In this document: in pieces, positions 1 to 5,022 of the stretch
Layout: every line of letters begins with the position of its first letter
How positions within the stretch are numbered: the stretch's first letter is position 1
DNA from: Pseudonocardiaceae bacterium
Lineage (GTDB): Bacteria; Actinomycetota; Actinomycetes; Mycobacteriales; Pseudonocardiaceae
DNA length: 5,022 bases
Assembly (NCBI GenBank): GCA_025937115.1
Contig: JAICSB010000285.1
Coordinates: 1 to 5,022 of the forward strand
Direction of reading: 5' to 3'
Notes under the pieces: model-generated
Databases searched by the model: none
Seen by the model: the letters and a program-made list of their open reading frames with translations, nothing else
What the model was told of the DNA's origin: nothing
Program-made: the position numbers and the translations under genes

Positions 1-541
1 CCATGATGGCCTGCAGCGTCTGCATCGCGGCCAGCTTGGTGGCACCGTGCGCCTCGACCTGGATGACGTCGCTGTTGTCCAGGACCGCCACGCTGACATC
101 TTTGGTGAGATCCTTGAAGTCCCGGCCCTGCTTCTGCGCGACCGGCCCGAGCACGGCCCGGCTCTGTAGATACACCAGCTGGGTGGACAACTGCCGATCC
201 TGCTTCAGCGGGTCGCCGCCACCCTGCTGGCCTTGCCCGTTGGAGTACAGGATCTCCGCGCGAGCACCGTAGGTTTTGGGCAACACCAGCGCGCCGACCA
301 GCCCGGCAGCAGTGCCCAGCAGGATGATCGTCAAGGTCAGGATTACCAGGCGCGTCGTCAGCCAGCCGCCGCCGCTGTCTTCGGGGAGGCTGTCGAACCG
401 GCTCTCCGAACGCTGCGGTGGCACCACGGCGGTCTCGTGAGGGCCAGTCCCCGGGGACTGCTGCAGTTTCTCCTCGTAGCCCATCGAACGTCCATTCGAC
501 TCGCTAGCCCCGTATTGGAAGACATGGGAAACATCGCTCAC
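1..541 (-). CDS. Wzz-type polysaccharide chain-length determinant protein, N-terminal part (runs off left edge)
   Basis: This is the first 180 codons of a gene that continues beyond the left edge. I chose the GTG start at 541 because it overlaps the aminotransferase stop as GTGA and has GGAGGT five bases upstream; the next in-frame ATG (484) lacks a ribosome binding site. Residues 1-59 are a hydrophilic cytoplasmic tail rich in Ser, Gln and Pro. Residues 60-87 form one transmembrane helix (WLTTRLVILTLTIILLG and following). Next comes PKTYGARAEILYS, the post-helix segment typical of Wzz/FepE/Etk domains, then a Gly/Gln-rich loop and a segment with TQLVYLQSRAVLGPVA and LDNSDVIQVEAHG, matching the Wzz-domain pattern. 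Such proteins sit in the cytoplasmic membrane and control chain length of Wzy-polymerised polysaccharides. The second helix, and any fused tyrosine kinase, would lie outside the window. The family is assigned from pattern recognition; the partner polymerase is inferred, not seen. Confidence 0.82.
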   Translation of the reverse strand, partial: MSDVSHVFQYGASESNGRSMGYEEKLQQSPGTGPHETAVVPPQRSESRFDSLPEDSGGGWLTTRLVILTLTIILLGTAAGLVGALVLPKTYGARAEILYSNGQGQQGGGDPLKQDRQLSTQLVYLQSRAVLGPVAQKQGRDFKDLTKDVSVAVLDNSDVIQVEAHGATKLAAMQTLQAIM

Positions 542-1653
542 AGCGCACCTCCGAGCACATCGCAGACCCGCGCAACCTGCTCGACAGTCAGCGTCGGGGA
601 CATCGGGAGGGATAAGATCCGGCCGGCCGCGCGCTCCGCTACCGCGAAGTCATCGGACACCGGCGCATACCGGCCGGCCAGCGCCGGCTGCTGATGGCAA
701 GGAATCGGATAATGCACGCCCCAGCCGATACCAGCCGCGGTGAGATTGGCGCCGATTTCGCTGCGGTCATCGACCTGGACGACCGCCAAGTGGTACACCG
801 GCGCGGCGCCTGGCGCCACCGTTACTGGAGTGCAGCCCTGCGGCAGCATTTCGCGGTAGGCCGCCATCGCCGCCGCGCGCCGGGAATTACCGGCGGCCAG
901 CCGCGGTAGTTTCGCGGACAGCAGCGCCGCCTGCAGCGTGTCGAGCCGGCTGTTTCGGCCGGCCAGGTCGTGCAGGTAGCGATCGCTCGATGACCGGCCG
1001 TGGTTGGCCATGCTCCGGATCCGGGCGGCCAGGGCTAGATCGCTGGTGACCACCGCACCGCCGTCGCCCACAGCGCCGAGGTTCTTACCGGGGTAGAAGC
1101 TGAACCCGGCGGCGATGCCTACGCTGCCCGCGCTGGTCCCCCGGTGCCGGGCGCCGTGGGCCTGCGCGGCGTCCTCGATGAGGGCCAGCCCGTGTGCGGC
1201 GGCGATCGCGGAGATCGGCTCAGGATCCACCATCTGGCCGTACAGGTGCACGGCGATGATCGCGGCGGTCGAGCTGTTGATCGCGGCTTGTGCGGCGGCT
1301 GGGTCGATCAGCAGGGTGTCGGGGCACACGTCGACGAACCGGGGCCGCGCACCGGTCGCGCATACCGCCTCGGCCGTCGCGATGAAGGTATTCGTCGGGA
1401 CGATGACCTCGTCGCCACGGCCGATTCCCAGCCCGGACAGGATGAGTTCCAGCGCATCGGTTCCATTAGCCACCCCGATGCAGGCCTTCGCCTCGCAGTA
1501 GGTGGCGAATTCGTTTTCGAAGCGCTCGACCTCGGGGCCGCCGACGAAGTGACCGTGGTCCAGCACGGTCTTCCAGGCGAGATCGAACTCCTCGCGCAGC
1601 ACGTTGTTGACGCCTTGCAGATCAAGAAACGGAACATTGGACGCGACGGTCAT
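538..1653 (-). CDS. DegT/DnrJ/EryC1/StrS-family PLP-dependent sugar aminotransferase
   Basis: This 371-residue protein has the normal full length for the family. It transfers an amino group, usually from glutamate, to a keto carbon of a nucleotide sugar in the cytoplasm. Landmarks are PFLDL near residue 8, HGHFVGGPEVERFE at 33-46, ANGTDAL at 62-68 (cofactor phosphate region), VPTNTFIAT at 85-93, VHLYGQ at 135-140, EDAAQAHGA at 160-168 (Asp161 and Gln164 expected at the PLP ring), and SFYPGKNLGA at 185-194, where Lys190 is the predicted Schiff-base lysine. The ATG at 1653 overlaps the stop of the dehydrogenase gene (ATGA) and has a strong GGAGGT site. Pairing with a Gfo/Idh/MocA dehydrogenase suggests amination of a 3-keto sugar, as in WlbA plus its partner aminotransferase making UDP-GlcNAc(3NH2)A; a dTDP-sugar route is possible. 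The family is secure; the exact substrate is inferred. Confidence 0.93.
   Translation of the reverse strand: MTVASNVPFLDLQGVNNVLREEFDLAWKTVLDHGHFVGGPEVERFENEFATYCEAKACIGVANGTDALELILSGLGIGRGDEVIVPTNTFIATAEAVCATGARPRFVDVCPDTLLIDPAAAQAAINSSTAAIIAVHLYGQMVDPEPISAIAAAHGLALIEDAAQAHGARHRGTSAGSVGIAAGFSFYPGKNLGAVGDGGAVVTSDLALAARIRSMANHGRSSSDRYLHDLAGRNSRLDTLQAALLSAKLPRLAAGNSRRAAAMAAYREMLPQGCTPVTVAPGAAPVYHLAVVQVDDRSEIGANLTAAGIGWGVHYPIPCHQQPALAGRYAPVSDDFAVAERAAGRILSLPMSPTLTVEQVARVCDVLGGAL
547..552 (-). promoter_or_regulatory. Ribosome binding site GGAGGT for the Wzz-type gene
   Basis: On the minus strand the bases read GGAGGT, five bases before the GTG at 541. The site lies inside the last codons of the aminotransferase gene. 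It decides the start: GTG541 gives a GTGA overlap with the upstream stop, so the two genes are translationally coupled. Confidence 0.8.
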
Positions 1654-2786
1654 GAGGCCACCTCCCGCACCCGCTCCGTACCAGCCGGATCGATGCTGCC
1701 AGCGACGAAGGCTGGGCGCCCGGTAGCCTCCGCAACATCGGTCGCTGCCAGGACCCGGACGATATCCAGCCCGCGCTCGCCGGATGTGTTCGGCTTGGCG
1801 CCGGTACGAATACAGTCGATGAAATGACTGTCCTGGACCAGCAGCGGCTCATTGAACTGAATGAATGGTGACACGATATCGCCGGTTCGATAAGAAACCG
1901 GCATCGCGTGCGATTCACCATGGTCGTCGGGATCGGTCGGATCGACGCCGATGTCGTATATCCGGATACGCTCATTGTCCGACATATCGTTGTAGACGAC
2001 CATCTTGCGTTCACCGACGATGGTGACCCGCCGTTCCTTGCATGGGTCCAACCAGCTGACGTGCACGAATGCGTGGGTGGCCGCCTTCTCGAAGTCCAGT
2101 CGCAGGTAGGCCACGTCGGCGTGACGGTGCCCAACATGCCGTTTAGCCCATACCCAGGTGGACCGGGGCACTTCGCCGAGCAGGAACGTCGCGATCGAGA
2201 TGTCGTGTGGAGCGAGGTCCCAGATGACGTTGCAGTCACGCTGGTACTTGCCCAGGCTCAGCCGAGCGGCGTCGATGTAGAGGACCCTGCCGAGCTCACC
2301 CGAATCGATGATCTCTTTCAGTTTCCAGACGGCCGCGTTGTACTCGAAGGTATGCCCCGCCATCAGGTGCACCCCGTTGGCCGCTGCGGCGTCGACCATC
2401 TCCTGCGCGTCCTCGACGGTCGTGGCCAGCGGTTTCTCCACCAGAGCGTGCCGCCCTTGGCGCAGCGCTTGCAGCGCGACCTGGGCATGCGCAGCCGGCG
2501 GGGTCGCGACGACCACCGCGTCCACCCGTCCCAACACCTCGCCGAGACGCAGCGCTGATTCAGCCTGTGGGTAGTTTCGCCTCGCCTCCGCGATCCGCTC
2601 CGGATCCTCGTCGACGATGGTCACTCGCACACCCGGCATACTGCTGAGCACTCGCATGTGTTTGGAGCCCCAGTAGCCATAGCCCACCACAGCCACGCGA
2701 ACATCGGGACCGAAGGTCGTGAGACCTCCCGGTTCGCCGCCAGCTAGGTTTGCGGCCGGTTGGGCGGTACTTGCAACGAACTTCAT
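1650..2786 (-). CDS. Gfo/Idh/MocA-family NAD(P)-dependent sugar-nucleotide dehydrogenase (WlbA-like)
   Basis: Starting at ATG 2786 the protein has 378 residues. A Rossmann fold begins near residue 30 with VRVAVVGYGYWG (GxGxxG at 35-40) for NAD(P) binding. VATPPAAHA follows, then EKPLATT with the EKP motif at 117-119, whose lysine is catalytic in the family, then AGHTFEYN at 143-150 and WDLAPHD with Asp190 and His194 in the expected catalytic positions. The remainder is the alpha/beta substrate domain, including the TGARP-like CIRTGAKP segment. It probably oxidises a hydroxyl of a nucleotide sugar, C3 by analogy with WlbA, making the ketone used by the aminotransferase encoded next. An in-frame TTG at 2843 would add 19 residues but has no ribosome binding site; ATG 2786 has only a weak AGGGGG nine bases upstream. 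It is the first gene of the three-gene operon. The family is secure; the substrate is inferred. Confidence 0.92.
   Translation of the reverse strand: MKFVASTAQPAANLAGGEPGGLTTFGPDVRVAVVGYGYWGSKHMRVLSSMPGVRVTIVDEDPERIAEARRNYPQAESALRLGEVLGRVDAVVVATPPAAHAQVALQALRQGRHALVEKPLATTVEDAQEMVDAAAANGVHLMAGHTFEYNAAVWKLKEIIDSGELGRVLYIDAARLSLGKYQRDCNVIWDLAPHDISIATFLLGEVPRSTWVWAKRHVGHRHADVAYLRLDFEKAATHAFVHVSWLDPCKERRVTIVGERKMVVYNDMSDNERIRIYDIGVDPTDPDDHGESHAMPVSYRTGDIVSPFIQFNEPLLVQDSHFIDCIRTGAKPNTSGERGLDIVRVLAATDVAEATGRPAFVAGSIDPAGTERVREVAS
1660..1665 (-). promoter_or_regulatory. Ribosome binding site GGAGGT for the aminotransferase gene
   Basis: On the minus strand the bases read GGAGGT, six bases before the ATG at 1653. 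The site lies in the last codons of the dehydrogenase gene, whose TGA overlaps this ATG as ATGA. It supports the chosen start and translational coupling of the two genes. Confidence 0.82.
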
Positions 2787-3084
2787 CGAGACGGGCCCCC
2801 TGCCGTGACTCGAGATGTCTTCCGACAACTGAATGTTCTGCAACTCGCACGGAAGTGAGCACGCCTACGGTCCCCAACGGGTCCAGCGTGCCGTACTCAC
2901 CCTCTCGTACAGTGGGTTCGCCCCTCCCCACACTGCGTATATCTACTGCCCACTGCAAGTCGTTACTCGGTTACTGTAACACCTACGACGTTCACCCGAA
3001 CGGCGCAATCGATGCCACAGCGTGTTGTATGCGTATAGTCACCACACAATTACGCAGCGGAGTAACCAGTGTTCCGGTAGCCGG
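2787..3084. other. Non-coding region between the polysaccharide operon and the desaturase gene, with candidate control sites
   Basis: About 300 bases lie between the dehydrogenase start (ATG 2786) and the desaturase stop, both genes being on the minus strand. I see no convincing gene here. The stretch is less GC-biased than its neighbours. It contains GTTAC at 2962-2966 and 2970-2974 and GTAAC at 2976-2980, the last two forming a perfect GTTAC-T-GTAAC palindrome, plus another GTAAC at 3062-3066. A CCTACGGT element is at 2864-2871. These could be regulator binding sites for the operon. I could not fix a convincing -35/-10 pair. No strong terminator follows the desaturase; only a 4-base-pair CCGG/CCGG hairpin is at 3074-3084. 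Confidence 0.5.
2970..2980. promoter_or_regulatory. GTTAC-T-GTAAC palindrome, candidate operator
   Basis: The bases form a perfect 5+1+5 inverted repeat, with a third GTTAC half-site directly upstream at 2962-2966. The site is about 185 bases from the dehydrogenase start, in the only sizeable non-coding region ahead of the operon. A dyad of this size is compatible with a TetR- or GntR-type repressor site, but no regulator gene is in the window and the arms are short enough to arise by chance. Confidence 0.3.
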
Positions 3085-4029
3085 CTAAGCCCTCGCCGCA
3101 AGCTTCGCCAGCCGCTGCGGCGTCGGCCAGCGGACGTTCCAGACCCAACCGAGCCTCTCGAACAACCAGATCACTCGGGCCGAGATGTCGATCTGCCCGC
3201 GGAGCACGCCGTGCCGCGCTGACGTCGGATCGGCATGGTGCAGGTTGTGCCAGGACTCCCCGGCGGAAAGGATCGCCATCGGCCAGAAATTCGCGGCCTT
3301 GTCCCGGGAGTCGAACGGCCGGTTGCCGATCATGTGACAGACCGAGTTCACCGCCCAGGTGACGTGATGCAGGAACGACACGCGCACCAACCCGGCCCAG
3401 AACAATCCGGTCAGCACGGCCCACCAGGACCAGGTCACCAGCCCGCCGATGATTCCCGGCAGCACGAGCCAGATCCCGGTCCACAACCAGAACAGCTTGC
3501 TCACCCGGACCATGGTCGGATCGGCCAACAGGTCTGGGACGAACCGGCGCGGGTTGGACAGGTCGCGGTTGAACAGCCAACCCATGTGGGCATGCCAGAA
3601 GCCCTTGGCCACAGCCATCGGGGAAGTACCGAACAGCCACGGCGAATGCGGGTCGCCGTCCTTGTCGGAGTACGCATGATGGCGTCGGTGGTCGGCGACC
3701 CAATGCAGCAGCGGACCCTGCATGGCGGTACTACCCATCACCGCCAGGCCCACCCGCAACCACCGCTTCGCCTTGAATGCGCCATGGGTGAAGTACCGGT
3801 GGTACCCGACAGTCACGCCGAGCAGGCTGATGAAGTAGCTGCCCACGAACATCGCGACGTCCACCCAGCCCAGCCCCCACCCCCAGGCGACCGGCACCGC
3901 GACCACCAAAGCCAGCATGGGGGCGAGCACAAATAGGTACACCAAGATCTGCGGTCCCCACGTTCGCTGCCCCGAAAGATTCGGCTCGGGCCCGGTACGC
4001 TGCTGGTCGGCGTCGGCGGTCAACGTCAT
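3085..4029 (-). CDS. Membrane acyl-CoA delta-9-type fatty acid desaturase
   Basis: This 314-residue integral membrane protein belongs to the di-iron fatty acid desaturase family, stearoyl-CoA delta-9 desaturase type. It would introduce a cis double bond into a saturated acyl-CoA using O2 and electrons from a separate redox partner. All metal-ligand motifs are present: HRYFTH at 77-82, HRRHH at 114-118, NSVCH at 228-232 (the NxxxH pair) and HNLHH at 261-265. Hydrophobic segments at about 27-49, 56-75, 178-199 and 201-220 fit the usual four-helix topology. The ATG at 4029 is preferred because GAGGAG lies nine bases upstream; a GTG at 4071 would add 14 residues without a ribosome binding site. 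No reductase gene is adjacent. It shares a strand with the polysaccharide operon but is separated by about 300 bases, so co-transcription is uncertain. The chain-length substrate and double-bond position cannot be read from the sequence. Confidence 0.95.
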   Translation of the reverse strand: MTLTADADQQRTGPEPNLSGQRTWGPQILVYLFVLAPMLALVVAVPVAWGWGLGWVDVAMFVGSYFISLLGVTVGYHRYFTHGAFKAKRWLRVGLAVMGSTAMQGPLLHWVADHRRHHAYSDKDGDPHSPWLFGTSPMAVAKGFWHAHMGWLFNRDLSNPRRFVPDLLADPTMVRVSKLFWLWTGIWLVLPGIIGGLVTWSWWAVLTGLFWAGLVRVSFLHHVTWAVNSVCHMIGNRPFDSRDKAANFWPMAILSAGESWHNLHHADPTSARHGVLRGQIDISARVIWLFERLGWVWNVRWPTPQRLAKLAARA

Positions 4030-4038
4030 CGGCCGGTG

Positions 4039-4044
4039 CTCCTC
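4039..4044 (-). promoter_or_regulatory. Ribosome binding site GAGGAG for the desaturase gene
   Basis: On the minus strand GAGGAG stands nine bases before the ATG at 4029. It favours this start over the upstream in-frame GTG at 4071, for which no such site is visible. Confidence 0.65.
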
Positions 4045-4137
4045 ATGTCGACAGGCGCGGATAGCCGCCACGCCGCAGTACCGTCATGCTTGCACCTACG
4101 GCGAAACCCCGGGTGACCCGCATGACATAAGTAACTG

Positions 4138-4148
4138 AACCGTAGGTT
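4138..4148. promoter_or_regulatory. AACC-GTA-GGTT palindrome, candidate operator of the desaturase gene
   Basis: This is a perfect 4+3+4 inverted repeat about 110 bases upstream of the desaturase start. Its core CCGTAGGT recurs in opposite orientation at 4094-4101, with centres about 46 bases apart. Bacterial desaturase genes are often controlled by TetR- or GntR-family lipid sensors binding dyads, so an operator role is reasonable but unproven. Confidence 0.3.
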
Positions 4149-4275
4149 ATCCGTCCGACGCCTGTGGTGGCCAGACGCCGACCCGGCGATACCGCCCCAG
4201 TAACGCCGGGGAGGGTTGCGCTGAGGTGAGCGCAGCGGCCGTGGCACCATGTGCCAGCGGGTTGCGGCCCGCTCT

Positions 4276-4346
4276 TCCGCCGTAGTGTAAAGGCAGCACC
4301 TCGGATTTTGGTTCCGATGGTCCAGGTTCGAATCCTGGCGGCGGAG
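4276..4346 (+). tRNA. tRNA-Gln, anticodon TTG
   Basis: The 71-base sequence folds into a complete cloverleaf. The acceptor stem pairs TCCGCCG (4276-4282) with CGGCGGA (4339-4345), with G4346 as discriminator. The D arm uses GTGT and GCAC (4285-4288 and 4296-4299, one T-G pair). The anticodon stem TCGGA/TCCGA (4301-4305, 4313-4317) closes the loop TTTTGGT, giving anticodon TTG at 4308-4310, which reads CAA and by wobble CAG. The variable loop is four bases. The T arm is CCAGG-TTCGAAT-CCTGG (4322-4338). CCA is not encoded, so it must be added after transcription. No T-rich terminator is visible downstream. Confidence 0.97.
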
Positions 4347-4461
4347 CGGCCGGTCAGAGATAGCTTCACGATCACCACCTCTCCCCTGACATTCGCGGAA
4401 GATCACCCACACGAATGAAGATCGTCTCGCGAAGGGCCAGCGGGCGCGGAATTATACATAC
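4347..4461. other. Spacer between tRNA-Gln and the SodC-like gene with short repeats
   Basis: This 115-base spacer presumably carries the end of the tRNA transcript and the promoter or leader of the SodC-like gene. It has a direct repeat GAAGATC at 4398-4404 and 4417-4423, flanked by TTCGCG (4392-4397) and its reverse complement CGCGAA (4428-4433). An AT-rich patch at 4451-4460 could hold a -10-like element just before the start codon, but I see no matching -35. Confidence 0.4.
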
Positions 4462-5022
4462 ATGAAATCACCTTCACTGAGTGAGAGACGTCACAGGCCC
4501 ACCACTACAGCTGCGCTGGGTAAACAGCCGGTCACTGTTCGCCAAAGAGGCCGCAGGCTCACGCTCGCCGTCGCTGCGACTGCCCTGGCTTTCACGCCGA
4601 TGGCCTGCGGTCACCAGCAGTCGTCCCAGCCGGCTGCGCAGACACCTGTCAGCCATGCCCGCCCAGACCCCACAGCTCTGTCCGGCAGCGGTACTTTCAC
4701 CCCACCGGATCCTGCCTCCAAGGCGATCACCTACAACCCATCCCTGGCGCCGCCCGACGCAGCGGTCCTGGCCAGCGTCACTCCCTCGGGCTACTACCCC
4801 CGCACCGTAGCGACGTTGGTGGTCGCCGGGCTGCCGCCGAATCGGAGCTACGCCGCTGCCGCGCACACCAATGCCTGTGGCACCACCGGCCAAGACGCCG
4901 GGCCCTACTACCAAAATCGCATTGATCCCGCCGCGAGCCCCCAAGTGGCATCGACCAATCCCCGGTACGCCAACCCACGTAACGAGATCTGGCAAGACAT
5001 TCGCACCGACGAGGCCGGCCAA
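4462..5022 (+). CDS. Exported SodC-like (Cu/Zn superoxide dismutase family) lipoprotein, N-terminal part, with degenerate metal site
   Basis: The reading frame is open from ATG 4462 to the right edge: 187 codons with no stop. The N-terminus is long, with basic residues RQRGRR at 27-32, a hydrophobic core at 33-45 and PMAC ending at Cys49. Cys49 is a plausible lipidated cysteine, although Pro at -3 is a poor lipobox residue. A Ser/Gln/Pro-rich linker follows. From residue 88 the pattern ITYNPSL, RTVATLVVAGLPPNRSY, HTNACG, DAGPYYQN, NPRYANPRNEIWQDIRTDEAGQ resembles actinobacterial exported proteins of the SodC family. Functional members carry GxHVHxxxC and AGPHF-like motifs with metal-ligand histidines. 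Here the first becomes AAAAHTNAC (130s; first His replaced by Ala133, second kept as His135, Cys139 kept) and the second AGPYY (Tyr149 for His). Superoxide dismutation is therefore doubtful. The start has no clear ribosome binding site. The remainder lies outside the window. Confidence 0.75.
   Translation, partial: MKSPSLSERRHRPTTTAALGKQPVTVRQRGRRLTLAVAATALAFTPMACGHQQSSQPAAQTPVSHARPDPTALSGSGTFTPPDPASKAITYNPSLAPPDAAVLASVTPSGYYPRTVATLVVAGLPPNRSYAAAAHTNACGTTGQDAGPYYQNRIDPAASPQVASTNPRYANPRNEIWQDIRTDEAGQ

Larger units (their letters stand above)
4030..4275. other. Divergent intergenic region between desaturase and tRNA-Gln with inverted repeats and hairpins
   Basis: These 246 bases separate the minus-strand desaturase from the plus-strand tRNA and should contain both promoters. 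I see no gene. The desaturase-proximal half holds GTCATGC at 4083-4089 with its reverse complement at 4120-4126, and ACCTACGG at 4094-4101 with its reverse complement at 4140-4147; the second copy sits inside the palindrome AACC-GTA-GGTT at 4138-4148. The tRNA-proximal half holds short perfect or near-perfect hairpins at 4176-4188, 4215-4236, 4242-4256 and 4257-4272. No strong -35/-10 pair was identified for either direction. Confidence 0.5.

Noticed and set aside
1144..1827. Long plus-strand open frame of 227 codons opposite the aminotransferase and dehydrogenase genes
   Set aside because: It is antisense to two strongly recognised genes, has no family pattern, and is typical of spurious open frames in GC-rich DNA.
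3034..3039. TATAGT on the plus strand as a -10 box for a transcript antisense to the desaturase
   Set aside because: No -35 at the right spacing and no plus-strand gene that it would serve.
3074..3084. CCGG-TAG-CCGG hairpin as terminator of the desaturase gene
   Set aside because: The stem is only four base pairs, with no T-run after it in the minus-strand direction.
3235..3936. Plus-strand open frame of 233 codons opposite the desaturase
   Set aside because: It is His/Pro/Gln/Arg-rich, as expected from reading a GC-rich membrane protein gene on the wrong strand, and no domain is recognisable.
4200..4275. Decayed second tRNA just upstream of tRNA-Gln, because 4257-4272 looks like a T arm
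   Set aside because: The loop is TTGCGG rather than TTCGAAT-like, and no acceptor, D or anticodon arm can be matched.
4327..4346. tRNA-Gln 3' end as an attachment site for an integrated element
   Set aside because: I found no second copy of the tRNA 3' end in the window and no integrase or phage gene.
4043..4412. Minus-strand open frames spanning the tRNA and its upstream region
   Set aside because: They run antisense through the tRNA-Gln gene and show no coding pattern or ribosome binding site.
4474..5022. Minus-strand Gly/Arg-rich open frame at the right edge
   Set aside because: The plus strand there encodes a protein with a signal peptide and recognisable family pattern; the minus frame is its shadow.

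Overview
The window reads as chromosomal DNA from a GC-rich actinobacterium, most likely a non-tuberculous Mycobacterium or a close relative. This rests on strongly GC-biased codons, a tRNA-Gln gene without an encoded CCA, a secreted lipoprotein of an actinobacterial SodC-like family, and an acyl-CoA desaturase of a type common in that group. No species can be named from the sequence alone.

Positions 1-2786 hold three genes on the minus strand, read from high to low coordinate: a Gfo/Idh/MocA-family sugar-nucleotide dehydrogenase, a DegT/DnrJ/EryC1-family PLP aminotransferase, and the N-terminal part of a Wzz-type chain-length regulator that runs off the left edge. The junctions are 4-base ATGA and GTGA overlaps, each preceded by a GGAGGT ribosome binding site, so this is a translationally coupled operon. 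The first two products look like a pair that oxidises a nucleotide sugar and then aminates the keto group, as WlbA and the WlbC/WlbE-type aminotransferase do for UDP-3-amino-GlcNAc-uronate. The third would set the length of a surface polysaccharide. The window appears to be the upstream end of a Wzy-type polysaccharide locus that continues to the left.

Positions 2787-3084 are non-coding and carry clustered GTTAC/GTAAC elements, a candidate control region for the operon. A membrane acyl-CoA delta-9-type desaturase gene follows (3085-4029, minus), with all three histidine boxes and the NxxxH motif. Upstream of it (4030-4275) are repeated ACCTACGG elements, interleaved inverted repeats and a run of short GC-rich hairpins that abuts tRNA-Gln(TTG) at 4276-4346 on the plus strand.

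To the right of the tRNA a plus-strand gene starts at 4462 and runs off the window. It encodes an exported protein, probably a lipoprotein, resembling the Cu/Zn superoxide dismutase family, but two expected metal-ligand histidines are replaced by Ala and Tyr. No mobile element, CRISPR array or clearly new multi-gene system is visible. The points most worth following are the degenerate SodC-like protein, the polysaccharide operon in a probable mycobacterium, and the repeat architecture around the desaturase.
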